NCBI GenBank assembly: GCA_003856375.1
Contig: CP034120.1
Coordinates: 806,001-870,000, forward strand
Direction of reading: 5' to 3'
DNA: 64,000 nt
From: Glaciecola amylolytica
GTDB taxonomy: Bacteria; Bacteroidota; Bacteroidia; Flavobacteriales_D; Crocinitomicaceae
Shown here piece by piece: positions 17,251 to 26,242 of this stretch. The stretch's first letter is position 1. Each line of letters begins with the position of its first letter. The translations under genes and the position numbers were made by a program. The notes beneath the pieces are model-generated. The model searched no databases. It worked only from the letters and a program-made list of their open reading frames with translations, and had not been told where the DNA came from.

Positions 17251-17910
17251 ATGAAAACAGTCATTTTTGTTTTTTCGTGTTTGTTGAGTGTTGCTTCGAT
17301 TGCACAAGGAAGTTATCAGATCGCCTTTTTGAAATACAGCGGAGGAGGAGATTATTATGCGAACCCAACTGCATTGCCGAATCTGGCTCAATTTTGCAAC
17401 ACGAATCTGGGAACAACCATTTCAAAAGAAACTCCTTATGTGGATGTCGGAAGTCCGGAATTGAGTTTGTATCCTTTTGTGCACATGACAGGGCACGGAA
17501 ACGTTGTCTTTTCATTGACTGAAGCCGAAAATCTGCGGAATTATCTGTTGGGAGGAGGATTCCTTCACATCGACGACAACTATGGAATGGATAAATACAT
17601 CCGCGAAGAATTGAAAAAAGTATTCCCGAATAATTCCCTGGTAGAACTTCCGTTTTCGCATCCTGTTTTTCATCAGAAATACGATTTCAACGGTGGCCTG
17701 CCAAAGATTCACGAACACGACGGAAAACGCCCGCAGGCATTCGGAATTATTATCGAAGGACGATTGGTTTGCATCTATACGGTAGAAACCGATTTAAGTG
17801 ACGGCTGGGAAGATCAGGCGGTTCACAATGACACGGAAGAAAAACGCAAACAGGCGCTTCAAATGGGGGCAAATATCCTGATGTATGCTTTTCTCGGAGG
17901 AGCGAAATAA
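17251..17910 (+). CDS. DUF4159 domain protein, exported
   Basis: A 219-residue protein with a signal peptide (1-19, MKTVIFVFSCLLSVASIAQ), then one DUF4159 domain. Visible conserved parts are IAFLKYSGGGDYYANPTALPN, VHMTGHGNVVFSLTEAENLR, GGGFLHIDDNYGMD and the C-terminal MGANILMYAFLG. DUF4159 resembles a glutamine-amidotransferase-like fold found with MoxR/von Willebrand-type membrane systems. Its biochemical role is unknown. It is the third gene of the holA-rsmE operon, with a 4-nt gap, although the function has no obvious link to replication or rRNA modification. Confidence 0.85.
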   Translation: MKTVIFVFSCLLSVASIAQGSYQIAFLKYSGGGDYYANPTALPNLAQFCNTNLGTTISKETPYVDVGSPELSLYPFVHMTGHGNVVFSLTEAENLRNYLLGGGFLHIDDNYGMDKYIREELKKVFPNNSLVELPFSHPVFHQKYDFNGGLPKIHEHDGKRPQAFGIIIEGRLVCIYTVETDLSDGWEDQAVHNDTEEKRKQALQMGANILMYAFLGGAK

Positions 17911-18013
17911 GCGCCTTGAACCGTGTTAACAGATACTAAAAGCTTCGGAAATTCTTTTTATCCTGACTCATTTTTTTTAAATTACCATTGGTTCATATTT
18001 AAAAATCAGAGTT

Positions 18014-18262
18014 ATGAGTTGGATCTTAGCATTAATTATAGGAGGTGTCGCCGGTTGGCTGGCAGGAGCAATTATGGATAGTTCCAGAGGAGGCGTGTTT
18101 TTTAATATCGTACTCGGAATTTTGGGAGGTGTTGTCGGAACATGGATTTTCGGACTGCTTCACATTTTTACCTCAGGAAGTATTTGGAGTGTTTTACTGA
18201 CGGCAACGGTCGGTGCGATAGTCATTATAGTCATTGCCAGGTTGTTTACCGGCAAAGTATAA
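18014..18262 (+). CDS. GlsB/YeaQ/YmgE-family stress membrane protein
   Basis: An 82-residue integral membrane protein with three hydrophobic helices (about 2-20, 28-48 and 56-76) and the family pattern GGVAGWLAGAIM followed by GILGGVVGTWIFGLL. This is the transglycosylase-associated (YeaQ) family of small inner-membrane proteins linked to stress responses; despite the family name no enzymatic activity is evident. It stands alone, with a strong palindromic terminator 20 nt after its stop codon. Confidence 0.88.
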   Translation: MSWILALIIGGVAGWLAGAIMDSSRGGVFFNIVLGILGGVVGTWIFGLLHIFTSGSIWSVLLTATVGAIVIIVIARLFTGKV

Positions 18263-18282
18263 TAAACCAGTTGAAATTAGTT

Positions 18283-18320
18283 AATCAGTCGGGGTGAAAA
18301 ATTTTTCGCCCCGACTGATT
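18283..18320. terminator. Long palindromic bidirectional terminator, GAAAAATTTTTC-core family, copy 2
   Basis: Arms AATCAGTCGGGGTGAAAAA and TTTTTCGCCCCGACTGATT form 19 pairs with one G-U, followed on the plus strand by TTGTTT. It lies between the convergent YeaQ-family gene and argS. Confidence 0.85.
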
Positions 18321-18333
18321 TTGTTTCTATAAA

Positions 18334-20229
18334 TTACATTTTATTAGGAACCTCAATTCCCAACAGGAGCATCGAGCTTTTAATCACTTTTGCCACATTT
18401 TGACTTAAAGTCAAACGCAATGCTTTTTGTTTTTCATCCGTTTCGCTCAAAATCATCACGTTTTGGTAGAACTGATTGAACAGTTTCACCAATTCATAGG
18501 TGTAATTCGCAATCGCTGACGGAGCATATTCTTTTGCTGCTTCTTCAATGACGGACGGGTACAAAACCAATTGTTTGATCACGTCTTTTTCCGCATCGCC
18601 TAATTCCGTATCTGCATCCATTTTGAATTCATAGGCTTTTCCAAGCAACGACTGAATCCGTGCGTGAGCATATTGAATGAACGGACCTGTGTGGCCATTC
18701 AATTCGATCGACTCGGAAGGATTAAACATCATGCGTTTTTTCGGATCTACTTTCAGCAAGTAATACTTCAAACCACCCATTCCGATGGTTTTGTATAATT
18801 TCTCGCGTTCTGCTTCACTCATTCCGTCCAAATGACCTCTTTCCGCTGTCATTTCCTGTGCGCTTTCAATCACTTCGTCCATCAGGTCGTCTGCGTCAAC
18901 AACCGTTCCTTCACGTGATTTCATCTTTCCGGTTGGTAAATCTACCATTCCGTAAGACAAATGAAAGCAGGATTTCGCCCACGAATAACCTAATTTATCC
19001 AAGATCAGGAACAACACTTTGAAATGGTAGTCCTGTTCGTTTCCTACAGTATAAATAATTCCTGTTAACCCCGGATAATCGTTGAAACGATCTACGGCAG
19101 TTCCCAGATCCTGCGTCATGTAAACGGAGGTTCCGTCAGAACGCAATAAGAGTTTGTGATCCAATCCTTCTCCGGTCAGATCAATCCAAACGGATCCGTC
19201 TTCTTTCTGGTAGAAAACACCTTTCTGAAGACCTTCGGTTACTAAGTCTTTTCCAAGAATAAACGTATCGGATTCATAATACAAACGATCGAATTCAACT
19301 CCCATCTTTTTGTATGTCTCATCGAATCCACTGTAAACCCAGCCGTTCATCGTTGTCCAAAGTAAAAACACTTCAGGATCTCTTCCTTCCCAGCGAACAA
19401 GCAAATCTTTGGCTTCTCTTAAGATAGAAGTTTCATTTTTAGCCAGTTCTTTGATCTTATCATCCAGACCCGCGATTGCTTTTTCGTCTTTTCCGGTTTT
19501 AGCATCCGTAAACTCACGGTATTTTGCAAGGGTAGTTTCCGGAAACCCGTCAAATTGACCCGCATTCCATTGCCCGATAATTTCTTTCGCTTCCGCGTTG
19601 AAATGCTTGTCGAATTCCACGTAGTATTTTCCAACCAGCTTGTCGCCTTTCATTCCTGTGTTATCCGGATTTTCTCTTTCTCCCTTTTCATTCAAAGGAG
19701 AAAATTTCTGCCAGGCAAGCATGCTTTTGCAAATATGAATTCCGCGGTCGTTGATGATTTGTGTTTTAATCACTTTGTGACCGTAAGCTTCCAGAATTTT
19801 TGAAACGGAATACCCCAGAAAATTATTACGTAAATGTCCTAAATGGAGCGGTTTGTTCGTGTTCGGTGAAGAATACTCGACCATGATTTCAGGTTTGGAA
19901 TCTTTTACTTCGAATCCAAAAGCTGAATCAGTACTGATCTTCTCCAATTGCTGTGTCCAATAACTATTCGGGAAACTTACATTTAAGAATCCTCCGATAA
20001 TGGAATAATCACGAATACAGCGTACGTCGTCCCTTAAAAAATCACCAAGCACTTTTCCAATTTCTTGCGGAGATTTTCCTGCAAGTTTCATCAAAGGGAA
20101 CAACACCAAAGTAGTGTCTCCTTCGAATTCTTTTTTCGTTTTTTGAAACTGAATCAGCGAGTCAGAACATTCAAATCCAAATAAGAGATTGGATTTTTCA
20201 ATGATTGCCGACTTGATTAATTTTTCCAT
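18334..20229 (-). CDS. argS: Arginine--tRNA ligase
   Basis: A 631-residue class Ia aminoacyl-tRNA synthetase that charges tRNA-Arg. The N-terminal additional domain for tRNA binding occupies about the first 110 residues. The HIGH-type motif follows in SSPNTNKPLHLGHLRNNFLG. GKMKSREGTVVDADDLMDE stands where the KMSKS loop lies in other class I enzymes, as in many ArgRS. The C-terminal anticodon-binding DALR domain ends ANYTYELVKLFNQFYQ and LLGIEVPNKM. The family length is normal. The start ATG at 20229 is clear. An arginase gene lies upstream on the same strand with a 116-nt gap; that gap has only a weak ATCAGG/CCTGAT hairpin, so read-through is possible. Confidence 0.97.
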   Translation of the reverse strand: MEKLIKSAIIEKSNLLFGFECSDSLIQFQKTKKEFEGDTTLVLFPLMKLAGKSPQEIGKVLGDFLRDDVRCIRDYSIIGGFLNVSFPNSYWTQQLEKISTDSAFGFEVKDSKPEIMVEYSSPNTNKPLHLGHLRNNFLGYSVSKILEAYGHKVIKTQIINDRGIHICKSMLAWQKFSPLNEKGERENPDNTGMKGDKLVGKYYVEFDKHFNAEAKEIIGQWNAGQFDGFPETTLAKYREFTDAKTGKDEKAIAGLDDKIKELAKNETSILREAKDLLVRWEGRDPEVFLLWTTMNGWVYSGFDETYKKMGVEFDRLYYESDTFILGKDLVTEGLQKGVFYQKEDGSVWIDLTGEGLDHKLLLRSDGTSVYMTQDLGTAVDRFNDYPGLTGIIYTVGNEQDYHFKVLFLILDKLGYSWAKSCFHLSYGMVDLPTGKMKSREGTVVDADDLMDEVIESAQEMTAERGHLDGMSEAEREKLYKTIGMGGLKYYLLKVDPKKRMMFNPSESIELNGHTGPFIQYAHARIQSLLGKAYEFKMDADTELGDAEKDVIKQLVLYPSVIEEAAKEYAPSAIANYTYELVKLFNQFYQNVMILSETDEKQKALRLTLSQNVAKVIKSSMLLLGIEVPNKM

Positions 20230-20345
20230 TCAGACTGTTTGTTTTAATTTATTAATTGAAAATGGATCATTGAAAAGTTTAAAAGATCAGGTTTCCAGTC
20301 TTGACTCTAAAATAGTCCTGATTCTGATTTTTCAATTCTCGCTTT

Positions 20346-21299
20346 TTACTTATTTAATGCGGCAGTAACGGATTCCAACAAAGAAAAGGCCGTTTCTGCC
20401 ATGGTATTAATTTTATTGTCCAAACACGGATTGACTTCTACGAATTCAATACAGACCGTTTTCGGGCTTTGAGCCAACAAAGTTAATATTTCTTCCGCTT
20501 CTTCCGGAAAAATACCATTTCCGACCGGTGTTCCGGTTCCGAAAGAAGTTACTTCCGGGTCCATGGAATCCACATCGAATGAAACATAAATCAGATCACA
20601 AGGCTCCAATTGCGCCAAAACCTGATGGATGATTTCGGAGGAACCTTCCTTGCGAAGAGATTCTACGGTATGATTGGTAATGTTATTTTCAGCGATCAAC
20701 TGGTCTTCTTCGTGCTCTGTGTCGCGAACTCCGATAAAAATCAGATCTTCCGGATTGATCTTGACACTTCCGGTATATTTAAACTTCAGTTCATCCCAGA
20801 TACTGGTCACTTCTTCGGAAGGAGTATTTCGTTGGTAGCCTTTATTGTCATTTCCCAAAGAAAGACTCAGCGGCATTCCGTGCATGTTTCCGGATGGAGT
20901 AGTGTAGGGAGAATGTAAATCTCCGTGAGCATCAATCCAAACTACCCCCAAACGTTTGTCAGGAAATGCAGCCTTGATTCCAGCGATGGTCCCTGCAGCT
21001 GATCCGTGATCTCCGGCCAGAATCAGCGGGAAAGATCCGTTCTTTAAAACAGCTTGTGTTTTTTCTGCAACTGCTTCGAAAACCTGTTTGTACGGAAGAA
21101 TGTTTTTTGCAAATTCGGTAGTGTTTGCCTGATCGAGAAAATGATTGAAATCTGGTAAAGGGTGAAGAGGTAATAGATTGAAGTAGTTATTATTTGTTTT
21201 ACGTGCTGCTGTCATAATTGCTCCCGGGCCTAATGATGCGCCCCTGGTTCCAGCCGTTAATTCTGAGTTGTTTATAATGATTTCAATTTTCCGATGCAT
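20346..21299 (-). CDS. rocF: Arginase
   Basis: A 317-residue ureohydrolase that splits arginine into ornithine and urea using two Mn ions. All six metal ligands are visible: His98 (GDHGS), Asp123, His125 and Asp127 (WIDAHGDLH), and Asp242 and Asp244 (SFDVDSMDP). TTPSGNMHGMPLS at 133-145 is the arginase form of the substrate loop, which favours arginase over agmatinase or formimidoylglutamase. It is next to argS, so arginine supply and arginine use are side by side. A TATTTTTG -7 box lies 19 nt upstream of the ATG. Confidence 0.93.
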   Translation of the reverse strand: MHRKIEIIINNSELTAGTRGASLGPGAIMTAARKTNNNYFNLLPLHPLPDFNHFLDQANTTEFAKNILPYKQVFEAVAEKTQAVLKNGSFPLILAGDHGSAAGTIAGIKAAFPDKRLGVVWIDAHGDLHSPYTTPSGNMHGMPLSLSLGNDNKGYQRNTPSEEVTSIWDELKFKYTGSVKINPEDLIFIGVRDTEHEEDQLIAENNITNHTVESLRKEGSSEIIHQVLAQLEPCDLIYVSFDVDSMDPEVTSFGTGTPVGNGIFPEEAEEILTLLAQSPKTVCIEFVEVNPCLDNKINTMAETAFSLLESVTAALNK

Positions 21300-21317
21300 A
21301 ACAAATTGTTAATACGG

Positions 21318-21325
21318 CAAAAATA
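21318..21325 (-). promoter_or_regulatory. -7 box of the arginase gene
   Basis: TATTTTTG on the minus strand matches TAnnTTTG, 18 nt before the ATG at 21299. No TTTG is seen at -33. Confidence 0.4.
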
Positions 21326-21417
21326 CATATTTGCTTTAGTCTGATTCGCTTAAGTTATTCAAGGTGCCGAAACCTTTTCAACAATTTGCCGTATCCTGTT
21401 CTTATTAAAGATCTTAT

Positions 21418-22110
21418 ATGTTTGTAAAGCATTCCACTATATTGATTGGAATTTGTTTGATTTTCCTTGCATCCTGCTCTCCCAAAAAGCCGCTTGTGAA
21501 AGAAGGAACGATCCTTTATTCCGTGGATTATCCGAATCACAGGAACAATGCTTTTCTATACAGTATTCTTCCGAAAGAAATGGAGATCAGTTTCCGGAAT
21601 GGAGTGATACGAAACGATGTCAGCCGGGCAAATCTTCAAAATGTTTTGCTGTTTGATTGTAACCAAAAAGAAATGGAGATTTATTTCCAATACGGCGAAG
21701 AGGCGTTTAAAACGAAATTAACTCCGGAGGAAACACAGGCAATGTTGAAAGGTCAGAAGGAATACGATATTGAGTTTACGGATGAGGTGGATACTTTGTC
21801 CGGCTTCAATGTGAAGAAAGCAATAGCACGTGGGAAAACGGATCAAACCGATGTGATAACACTTTGGTACACGGAGGAAATCGATATTAAGAATCCGAAT
21901 TGGTACAATACTTTTCAGGAAATTCCGGGAGTTTTATTGGCGTATTCGGTAGATCGTTTCGGAATTCGAATGGATTACAAAGCAAAAAAGTTTATCCCGA
22001 AAATGGATAAATCCAGACAGCGTTTGTTTACTTTGCCGGCGAAAGGTACGCACATCACTTATCGTGAGTACGATCAGAAAATGAACAATCTATTTGCAAC
22101 ATTTGAGTAA
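21418..22110 (+). CDS. Lipoprotein of unknown function, paired with the next gene
   Basis: A 230-residue protein with a lipoprotein signal (lipobox LASC, Cys19). Its mature part reads as a single beta-rich domain (EGTILYSVDYPNHRNN, MEISFRNGVIRNDVS, then a two-strand layout) similar in style to DUF4412/GLPGLI-type Bacteroidota periplasmic proteins. No catalytic motif is seen. The next gene starts 1 nt after its stop and has a similar opening after its own signal (GVLKYKASIMAP), so the two are probably diverged paralogues expressed together. The function is unknown; envelope location is well supported. Confidence 0.7.
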   Translation: MFVKHSTILIGICLIFLASCSPKKPLVKEGTILYSVDYPNHRNNAFLYSILPKEMEISFRNGVIRNDVSRANLQNVLLFDCNQKEMEIYFQYGEEAFKTKLTPEETQAMLKGQKEYDIEFTDEVDTLSGFNVKKAIARGKTDQTDVITLWYTEEIDIKNPNWYNTFQEIPGVLLAYSVDRFGIRMDYKAKKFIPKMDKSRQRLFTLPAKGTHITYREYDQKMNNLFATFE

Positions 22111-22111
22111 T

Positions 22112-22753
22112 ATGTACAGATTTTTATGCACCTTCTGCGTGCTTTTGGCAACTTGTTTTGCCTTCTCTCAAAAACCTTTTTCCGGAGTTCTGAAATACAA
22201 AGCCAGCATTATGGCTCCGGACACCAATGCTGTTATGAAATCCTGGATGGTGACACTTTATACCAACGATACGGTGGTGCGTCTGGAAACGGAAACGGAT
22301 CAATTCGGGGTGCAGGTGTATATCCGGAATATGAATCTCAATAAAGCATACCTCTTGTTGGCATTGGACGAAAATAAATATGCTATTCAGACAGATTTGT
22401 CAAAGAAATCCGATACGATTGTTGAAAAAGGATACACCGTGAAGAAAAAATCCGGTTCGAAAAAAATAGCCGGAATCAAAGCGAAAAAGTACTTCATTAA
22501 AGACCACAATACAGAAGGGTTTTATTGTTATTTCGCCAAAAAAATGCCCAACAAATACCTTCAGGTTTATCCGGAAGTAAGCGGTTTGGCTTTGGATTAT
22601 TACATTCCTTCTCAGGACGGATTGATTCATTATGAATTGCTTGAAAAGAGAGAGGAAAAGCTTTCAAAAGACCTTTTCGGAATTCCATCCGATTACAAGC
22701 GTATCAGCTTTGAGGAATTCATGCGTGTTTTCTATTCGAATAATGAACAGTAG
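22112..22753 (+). CDS. Exported protein of unknown function (DUF4412-like layout)
   Basis: A 213-residue protein starting at ATG 22112 (MYRFLCTFCVLLATCFAFSQ is the signal peptide); an upstream extension would overlap the previous gene and is rejected. The mature domain begins FSGVLKYKASIMAPDTNAVM and shows repeated beta-strand patterns with VRLETETDQFG and KKIAGIKAKKYFIKD. This resembles the DUF4412/GLPGLI style of small periplasmic proteins. It follows the lipoprotein gene by 1 nt and is 76 nt ahead of ftsK. No enzyme motif is visible. Confidence 0.7.
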   Translation: MYRFLCTFCVLLATCFAFSQKPFSGVLKYKASIMAPDTNAVMKSWMVTLYTNDTVVRLETETDQFGVQVYIRNMNLNKAYLLLALDENKYAIQTDLSKKSDTIVEKGYTVKKKSGSKKIAGIKAKKYFIKDHNTEGFYCYFAKKMPNKYLQVYPEVSGLALDYYIPSQDGLIHYELLEKREEKLSKDLFGIPSDYKRISFEEFMRVFYSNNEQ

Positions 22754-22829
22754 TATGTTTATAGTTAAAGCGTAACGAACTTTACAAACCTGCTTTATGT
22801 ACTTATCTTCGTAGGATACTTCGTGAAGA

Positions 22830-25370
22830 ATGGCAGTAGAAAACGAATACAGGCAAAAAGGCGAACAACAGGCGGAAGAAAAAAACAAAAAGGATTCGAA
22901 GGCGGGTGTTAAGAAAGAGCGCAAAACTTCGGATAATGCTTTGTTGGATCGTCTTTTGAGTCGTTTTGATAAAAAAAGAGTCAAAACAATCTTCGGGATT
23001 GCGATGGTGCTGTTTTCCTTTTTCACTTTTTTATCCTGCTTTTCTTACTTTTTTACCTGGAAATCGGATCAGGACCGCGTTTTGGATACTTCGCTGTTTA
23101 CCTTTTTGTTCGACGGAAGTTCATTGCCGGTTGAAAACTGGTTGGGTAAATTCGGAGCATGGATGTCGCATTTGTTCATGTACCGCTGGTTCGGAATTTC
23201 GTCTTTTGCCATTTCATTCATCATTTTCCTGATCGGATTCAAATGGACACTCAATATTTTATTACTCCCGATTCGCAGATCGATAGCTGTTGCAGCTTTA
23301 TTCATGGTTTGGAGTTCGATTTTCCTGGGTTTTTTCGTAGAACACATCGATTATCTGGGCGGAACTTTCGGATTTGCAATTAACCAATGGTTGAAACTGA
23401 CTGTTGGTGGTTTCGGAAGTTTTATTGCAATCGTCGCTTTGTTGTGGATCGTTTTGGTGGTCTTGTTCAATGCAGATATCATGTCGTGGCTGAACAAAGC
23501 CAAAGGAGCGAAAGAATCTTTCTTTGAAGACGATCAGCCGCTTCCGAATAACATGACGGATATTCATGTGGTGAATACTATTCGTGAAGATCAGATCAAA
23601 GCAGATGACGACGCTGCAGAAGTGGCTTTTGATGAAGAAGAGGAGGAAGAAGAAGATGAATCGTATGGTGATGCAGACGATGAAAGCTTTATTGTGATTC
23701 AATCCGGAGCGGAAAAGACACCGGAACCGGAAATACCTGTTCAGCAAATTATTGAAGAAGAGGAAGACGATGAAGAAAGCGATTTCAAAGTAAGTATTGC
23801 AGCTACGGATGCCACTCTTTCCGATGACGAATTCAATTCGATTCGTCAGGAATACGGAGATTACGATCCGACTTTGGATTTATCCGGTTATATGCTTCCT
23901 CCGATTGATTTGTTGAAAGAGTACGGAAACGGACAGGTTTCGATCAACAAACAGGAATTGGAAGACAACAAGAACAAGATTGTAGAAACCCTTTCGCATT
24001 ATAAAATTGACATTGCCAAGATCAAAGCAACTGTCGGACCAACGGTAACGCTCTATGAAATTGTACCGGCTCCGGGAGTTCGTATTTCGAAAATCAAGAA
24101 CCTGGAAGACGATATTGCCTTGAGTTTATCCGCTTTGGGAATTCGAATCATTGCGCCGATTCCCGGAAAGGGAACCATCGGTATCGAAGTTCCGAACAGT
24201 AGTCCGGACATGGTTTCCATGAAATCATTGATTGCTTCGGAGAAATTCCAGAATTCAGATTTTGAATTGCCGATTGTGATGGGGAAAACCATTACGAACG
24301 AAACATATACCTTCGACTTGACAAAAGCGCCTCACTTATTGGTGGCTGGAGCAACCGGACAAGGTAAATCCGTTGGTTTGAATGCCATTTTGGTTTCAAT
24401 CCTGTATAAAAAACATCCGGCGCAGGTGAAATTCGTATTGGTCGATCCGAAAAAAGTAGAATTAACGCTTTACAACCGAATCGAACGCCATTTCCTGGCA
24501 AAACTTCCGGGGGAAGAAGATGCGATTATCACCGATACATCGAAAGTGGTCAATACGCTGAATTCTTTGTGTATTGAAATGGATAACCGTTACGAATTGC
24601 TCAAAGAAGCGCAGGTTCGTACCATCAAGGAATACAACGCGAAATTTATTGCACGTAAACTGAATCCGGAAAAAGGACATCGTTATCTGCCATACATTGT
24701 CGTATTGATCGATGAGTTCGCGGATTTGATTATGACGGCAGGGAAGGAAGTAGAACACCCGATTGCCCGTTTGGCGCAGTTGGCCCGTGCAATTGGAATC
24801 CATTTGATCGTTGCAACGCAGCGTCCGTCTGTGAATGTGATTACTGGTATGATCAAAGCGAACTTCCCGGCGCGTATTGCATTCCGTGTATTGTCGAAAA
24901 TTGACTCCAGAACGATTTTGGATTCTTCCGGTGCAGATCAGTTGATTGGTCGCGGAGATATGCTGATTTCTTTGGGACAGGATTTAATCCGCGTACAGTG
25001 TGGATTTGCAGATACACCGGAAGTAGAAGACATCTGTAAGTTCATCGGTGAGCAAAGAGCCTATCCGGAAGCATTGATTTTACCTGAATACGTTGGCGCT
25101 GATGGAGGCGGAGACAGCGATGTGGATCTGGATGATATCGATTCCATGTTTGCAGATGCAGCCCGAATTGTGGTAATTAATAATCAGGGTTCCGCATCAC
25201 TTTTGCAGCGTAAACTGAAATTGGGTTACAACCGTGCTGGCCGGATCGTGGATCAATTGGAAGGATACGGAATCATCGGACCATTCCAGGGAAGTAAGGC
25301 AAGAGAAGTTCTTTTCGGTGATTTGGAAAGTCTGGAAGAGTTTCTGCGTTCAAAAGGAATCACAGATTGA
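22830..25370 (+). CDS. ftsK: DNA translocase FtsK
   Basis: An 846-residue cell-division DNA pump that clears and aligns chromosome termini at the septum. The N-terminal membrane domain shows about four helices (roughly 52-76, 121-145, 150-170, 194-214). An acidic linker rich in Glu and Asp follows (about 256-345). The motor domain has Walker A GATGQGKS at 507-514 and Walker B VVLIDEFADLIM, with the ATQRPSVNVITG block. The C-terminal gamma winged helix (VVINNQGSASLLQRKLKLGY onward) would read polarity sequences such as KOPS. The linker is short and acidic rather than Pro/Gln-rich as in E. coli. lolA follows on the same strand. Confidence 0.97.
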   Translation: MAVENEYRQKGEQQAEEKNKKDSKAGVKKERKTSDNALLDRLLSRFDKKRVKTIFGIAMVLFSFFTFLSCFSYFFTWKSDQDRVLDTSLFTFLFDGSSLPVENWLGKFGAWMSHLFMYRWFGISSFAISFIIFLIGFKWTLNILLLPIRRSIAVAALFMVWSSIFLGFFVEHIDYLGGTFGFAINQWLKLTVGGFGSFIAIVALLWIVLVVLFNADIMSWLNKAKGAKESFFEDDQPLPNNMTDIHVVNTIREDQIKADDDAAEVAFDEEEEEEEDESYGDADDESFIVIQSGAEKTPEPEIPVQQIIEEEEDDEESDFKVSIAATDATLSDDEFNSIRQEYGDYDPTLDLSGYMLPPIDLLKEYGNGQVSINKQELEDNKNKIVETLSHYKIDIAKIKATVGPTVTLYEIVPAPGVRISKIKNLEDDIALSLSALGIRIIAPIPGKGTIGIEVPNSSPDMVSMKSLIASEKFQNSDFELPIVMGKTITNETYTFDLTKAPHLLVAGATGQGKSVGLNAILVSILYKKHPAQVKFVLVDPKKVELTLYNRIERHFLAKLPGEEDAIITDTSKVVNTLNSLCIEMDNRYELLKEAQVRTIKEYNAKFIARKLNPEKGHRYLPYIVVLIDEFADLIMTAGKEVEHPIARLAQLARAIGIHLIVATQRPSVNVITGMIKANFPARIAFRVLSKIDSRTILDSSGADQLIGRGDMLISLGQDLIRVQCGFADTPEVEDICKFIGEQRAYPEALILPEYVGADGGGDSDVDLDDIDSMFADAARIVVINNQGSASLLQRKLKLGYNRAGRIVDQLEGYGIIGPFQGSKAREVLFGDLESLEEFLRSKGITD

Positions 25371-25520
25371 TTTTCAATGGACATTGTGTCATTTGAACAC
25401 TTTTTCAATTCTCCATTTTCAATTGCCGATTATCTTTTAACAGAAATCTAACAGCATTTTTTTGCTTACTACTATGAATCTTGGCACAATTTCTGATATT
25501 TGCACAGAAAATTGTGAAAC

Positions 25521-26159
25521 ATGAAATACTTAATTATTTGCTTAACTCTATTAGGAAGCACTTTGTCATACGGTCAGGACGCAAAGGCTGATGGAATTCT
25601 GGATAAAGTTTCGACGAAAATAAAAGCACTAAAAACATTTTACGTCGAATTCAGTGCGACGATCAAAAACAGCACGAACGGAACGAATTCCAATTTATCC
25701 GGAAAAGGTTGGGTAAAAGGAGACAAGTACAGCGCAACTTATGGGGAAACAACGCTTATCTCGAATGGCTTGAAAACGTGGAGTATCGTAAAAGAAGAAA
25801 AAACGGTTTACGAAACAGATGCTTCCGGAAGCGATGAGGAATCGATCAATCCGAAGAAGTTGATGACAATTTGGGAAAGCGGATTCAAAAGCAAATACGA
25901 TAAAGAAGAAACATTGAACGGAGAAAAAGTTCATGTGATCTATTTGTATCCGAAGAACCCGAAGAAAGCAAATTACCACACGATTATCATCTACATTTCG
26001 AAAGAAGATAACGAGTTGAAAAAAGCGATCATGAAATCAAACGACGGAACAGTTTCTACGTTTACGATGACGAAGTTTACTTCCAATCCGGCAATTGAAG
26101 ACAGCAAGTTTGTATTCGACAAGTCAAAATACCCTGGTTACACGGTGGTGAAAGACTAA
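25521..26159 (+). CDS. lolA: Outer-membrane lipoprotein carrier protein, LolA family
   Basis: A 212-residue periplasmic protein with a signal peptide (1-18, up to LSYGQ). The family opening is ILDKVSTKIKALKTFYVEFSA, followed by WVKGDKYSATYGETTLISNG, and a half-barrel with VFDKSKYPGYTVV at the end. LolA shuttles lipoproteins from the LolCDE transporter to the outer membrane. It is 150 nt downstream of ftsK, an arrangement common in Bacteroidota. Members in this phylum are divergent from E. coli LolA, so symbol use follows family membership. A perfect palindromic terminator lies 24 nt after the stop codon. Confidence 0.85.
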   Translation: MKYLIICLTLLGSTLSYGQDAKADGILDKVSTKIKALKTFYVEFSATIKNSTNGTNSNLSGKGWVKGDKYSATYGETTLISNGLKTWSIVKEEKTVYETDASGSDEESINPKKLMTIWESGFKSKYDKEETLNGEKVHVIYLYPKNPKKANYHTIIIYISKEDNELKKAIMKSNDGTVSTFTMTKFTSNPAIEDSKFVFDKSKYPGYTVVKD

Positions 26160-26183
26160 GAAGAAAAAGATTAATAAGAAAAC

Positions 26184-26217
26184 AAGAAAGGGACGCGATG
26201 CATCGCGTCCCTTTCTT
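26184..26217. terminator. Perfect 34-bp palindrome, bidirectional terminator between lolA and the E1 gene
   Basis: Arms AAGAAAGGGACGCGATG and CATCGCGTCCCTTTCTT pair perfectly, with centre GATGCATC and TTTA next on the plus strand. It separates convergent genes. The outer arm is similar to copy 1 of the GAAAAATTTTTC family (AAGAAAG...CTTTCTT), but the core differs. Confidence 0.85.
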
Positions 26218-26242
26218 TTATGTGTTACATTTTATGCTGTAA

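Noticed and set aside
20346-21299. Agmatinase or formimidoylglutamase instead of arginase
   Set aside because: The substrate loop SGNMHG is the arginase form; the metal ligands alone would not decide.
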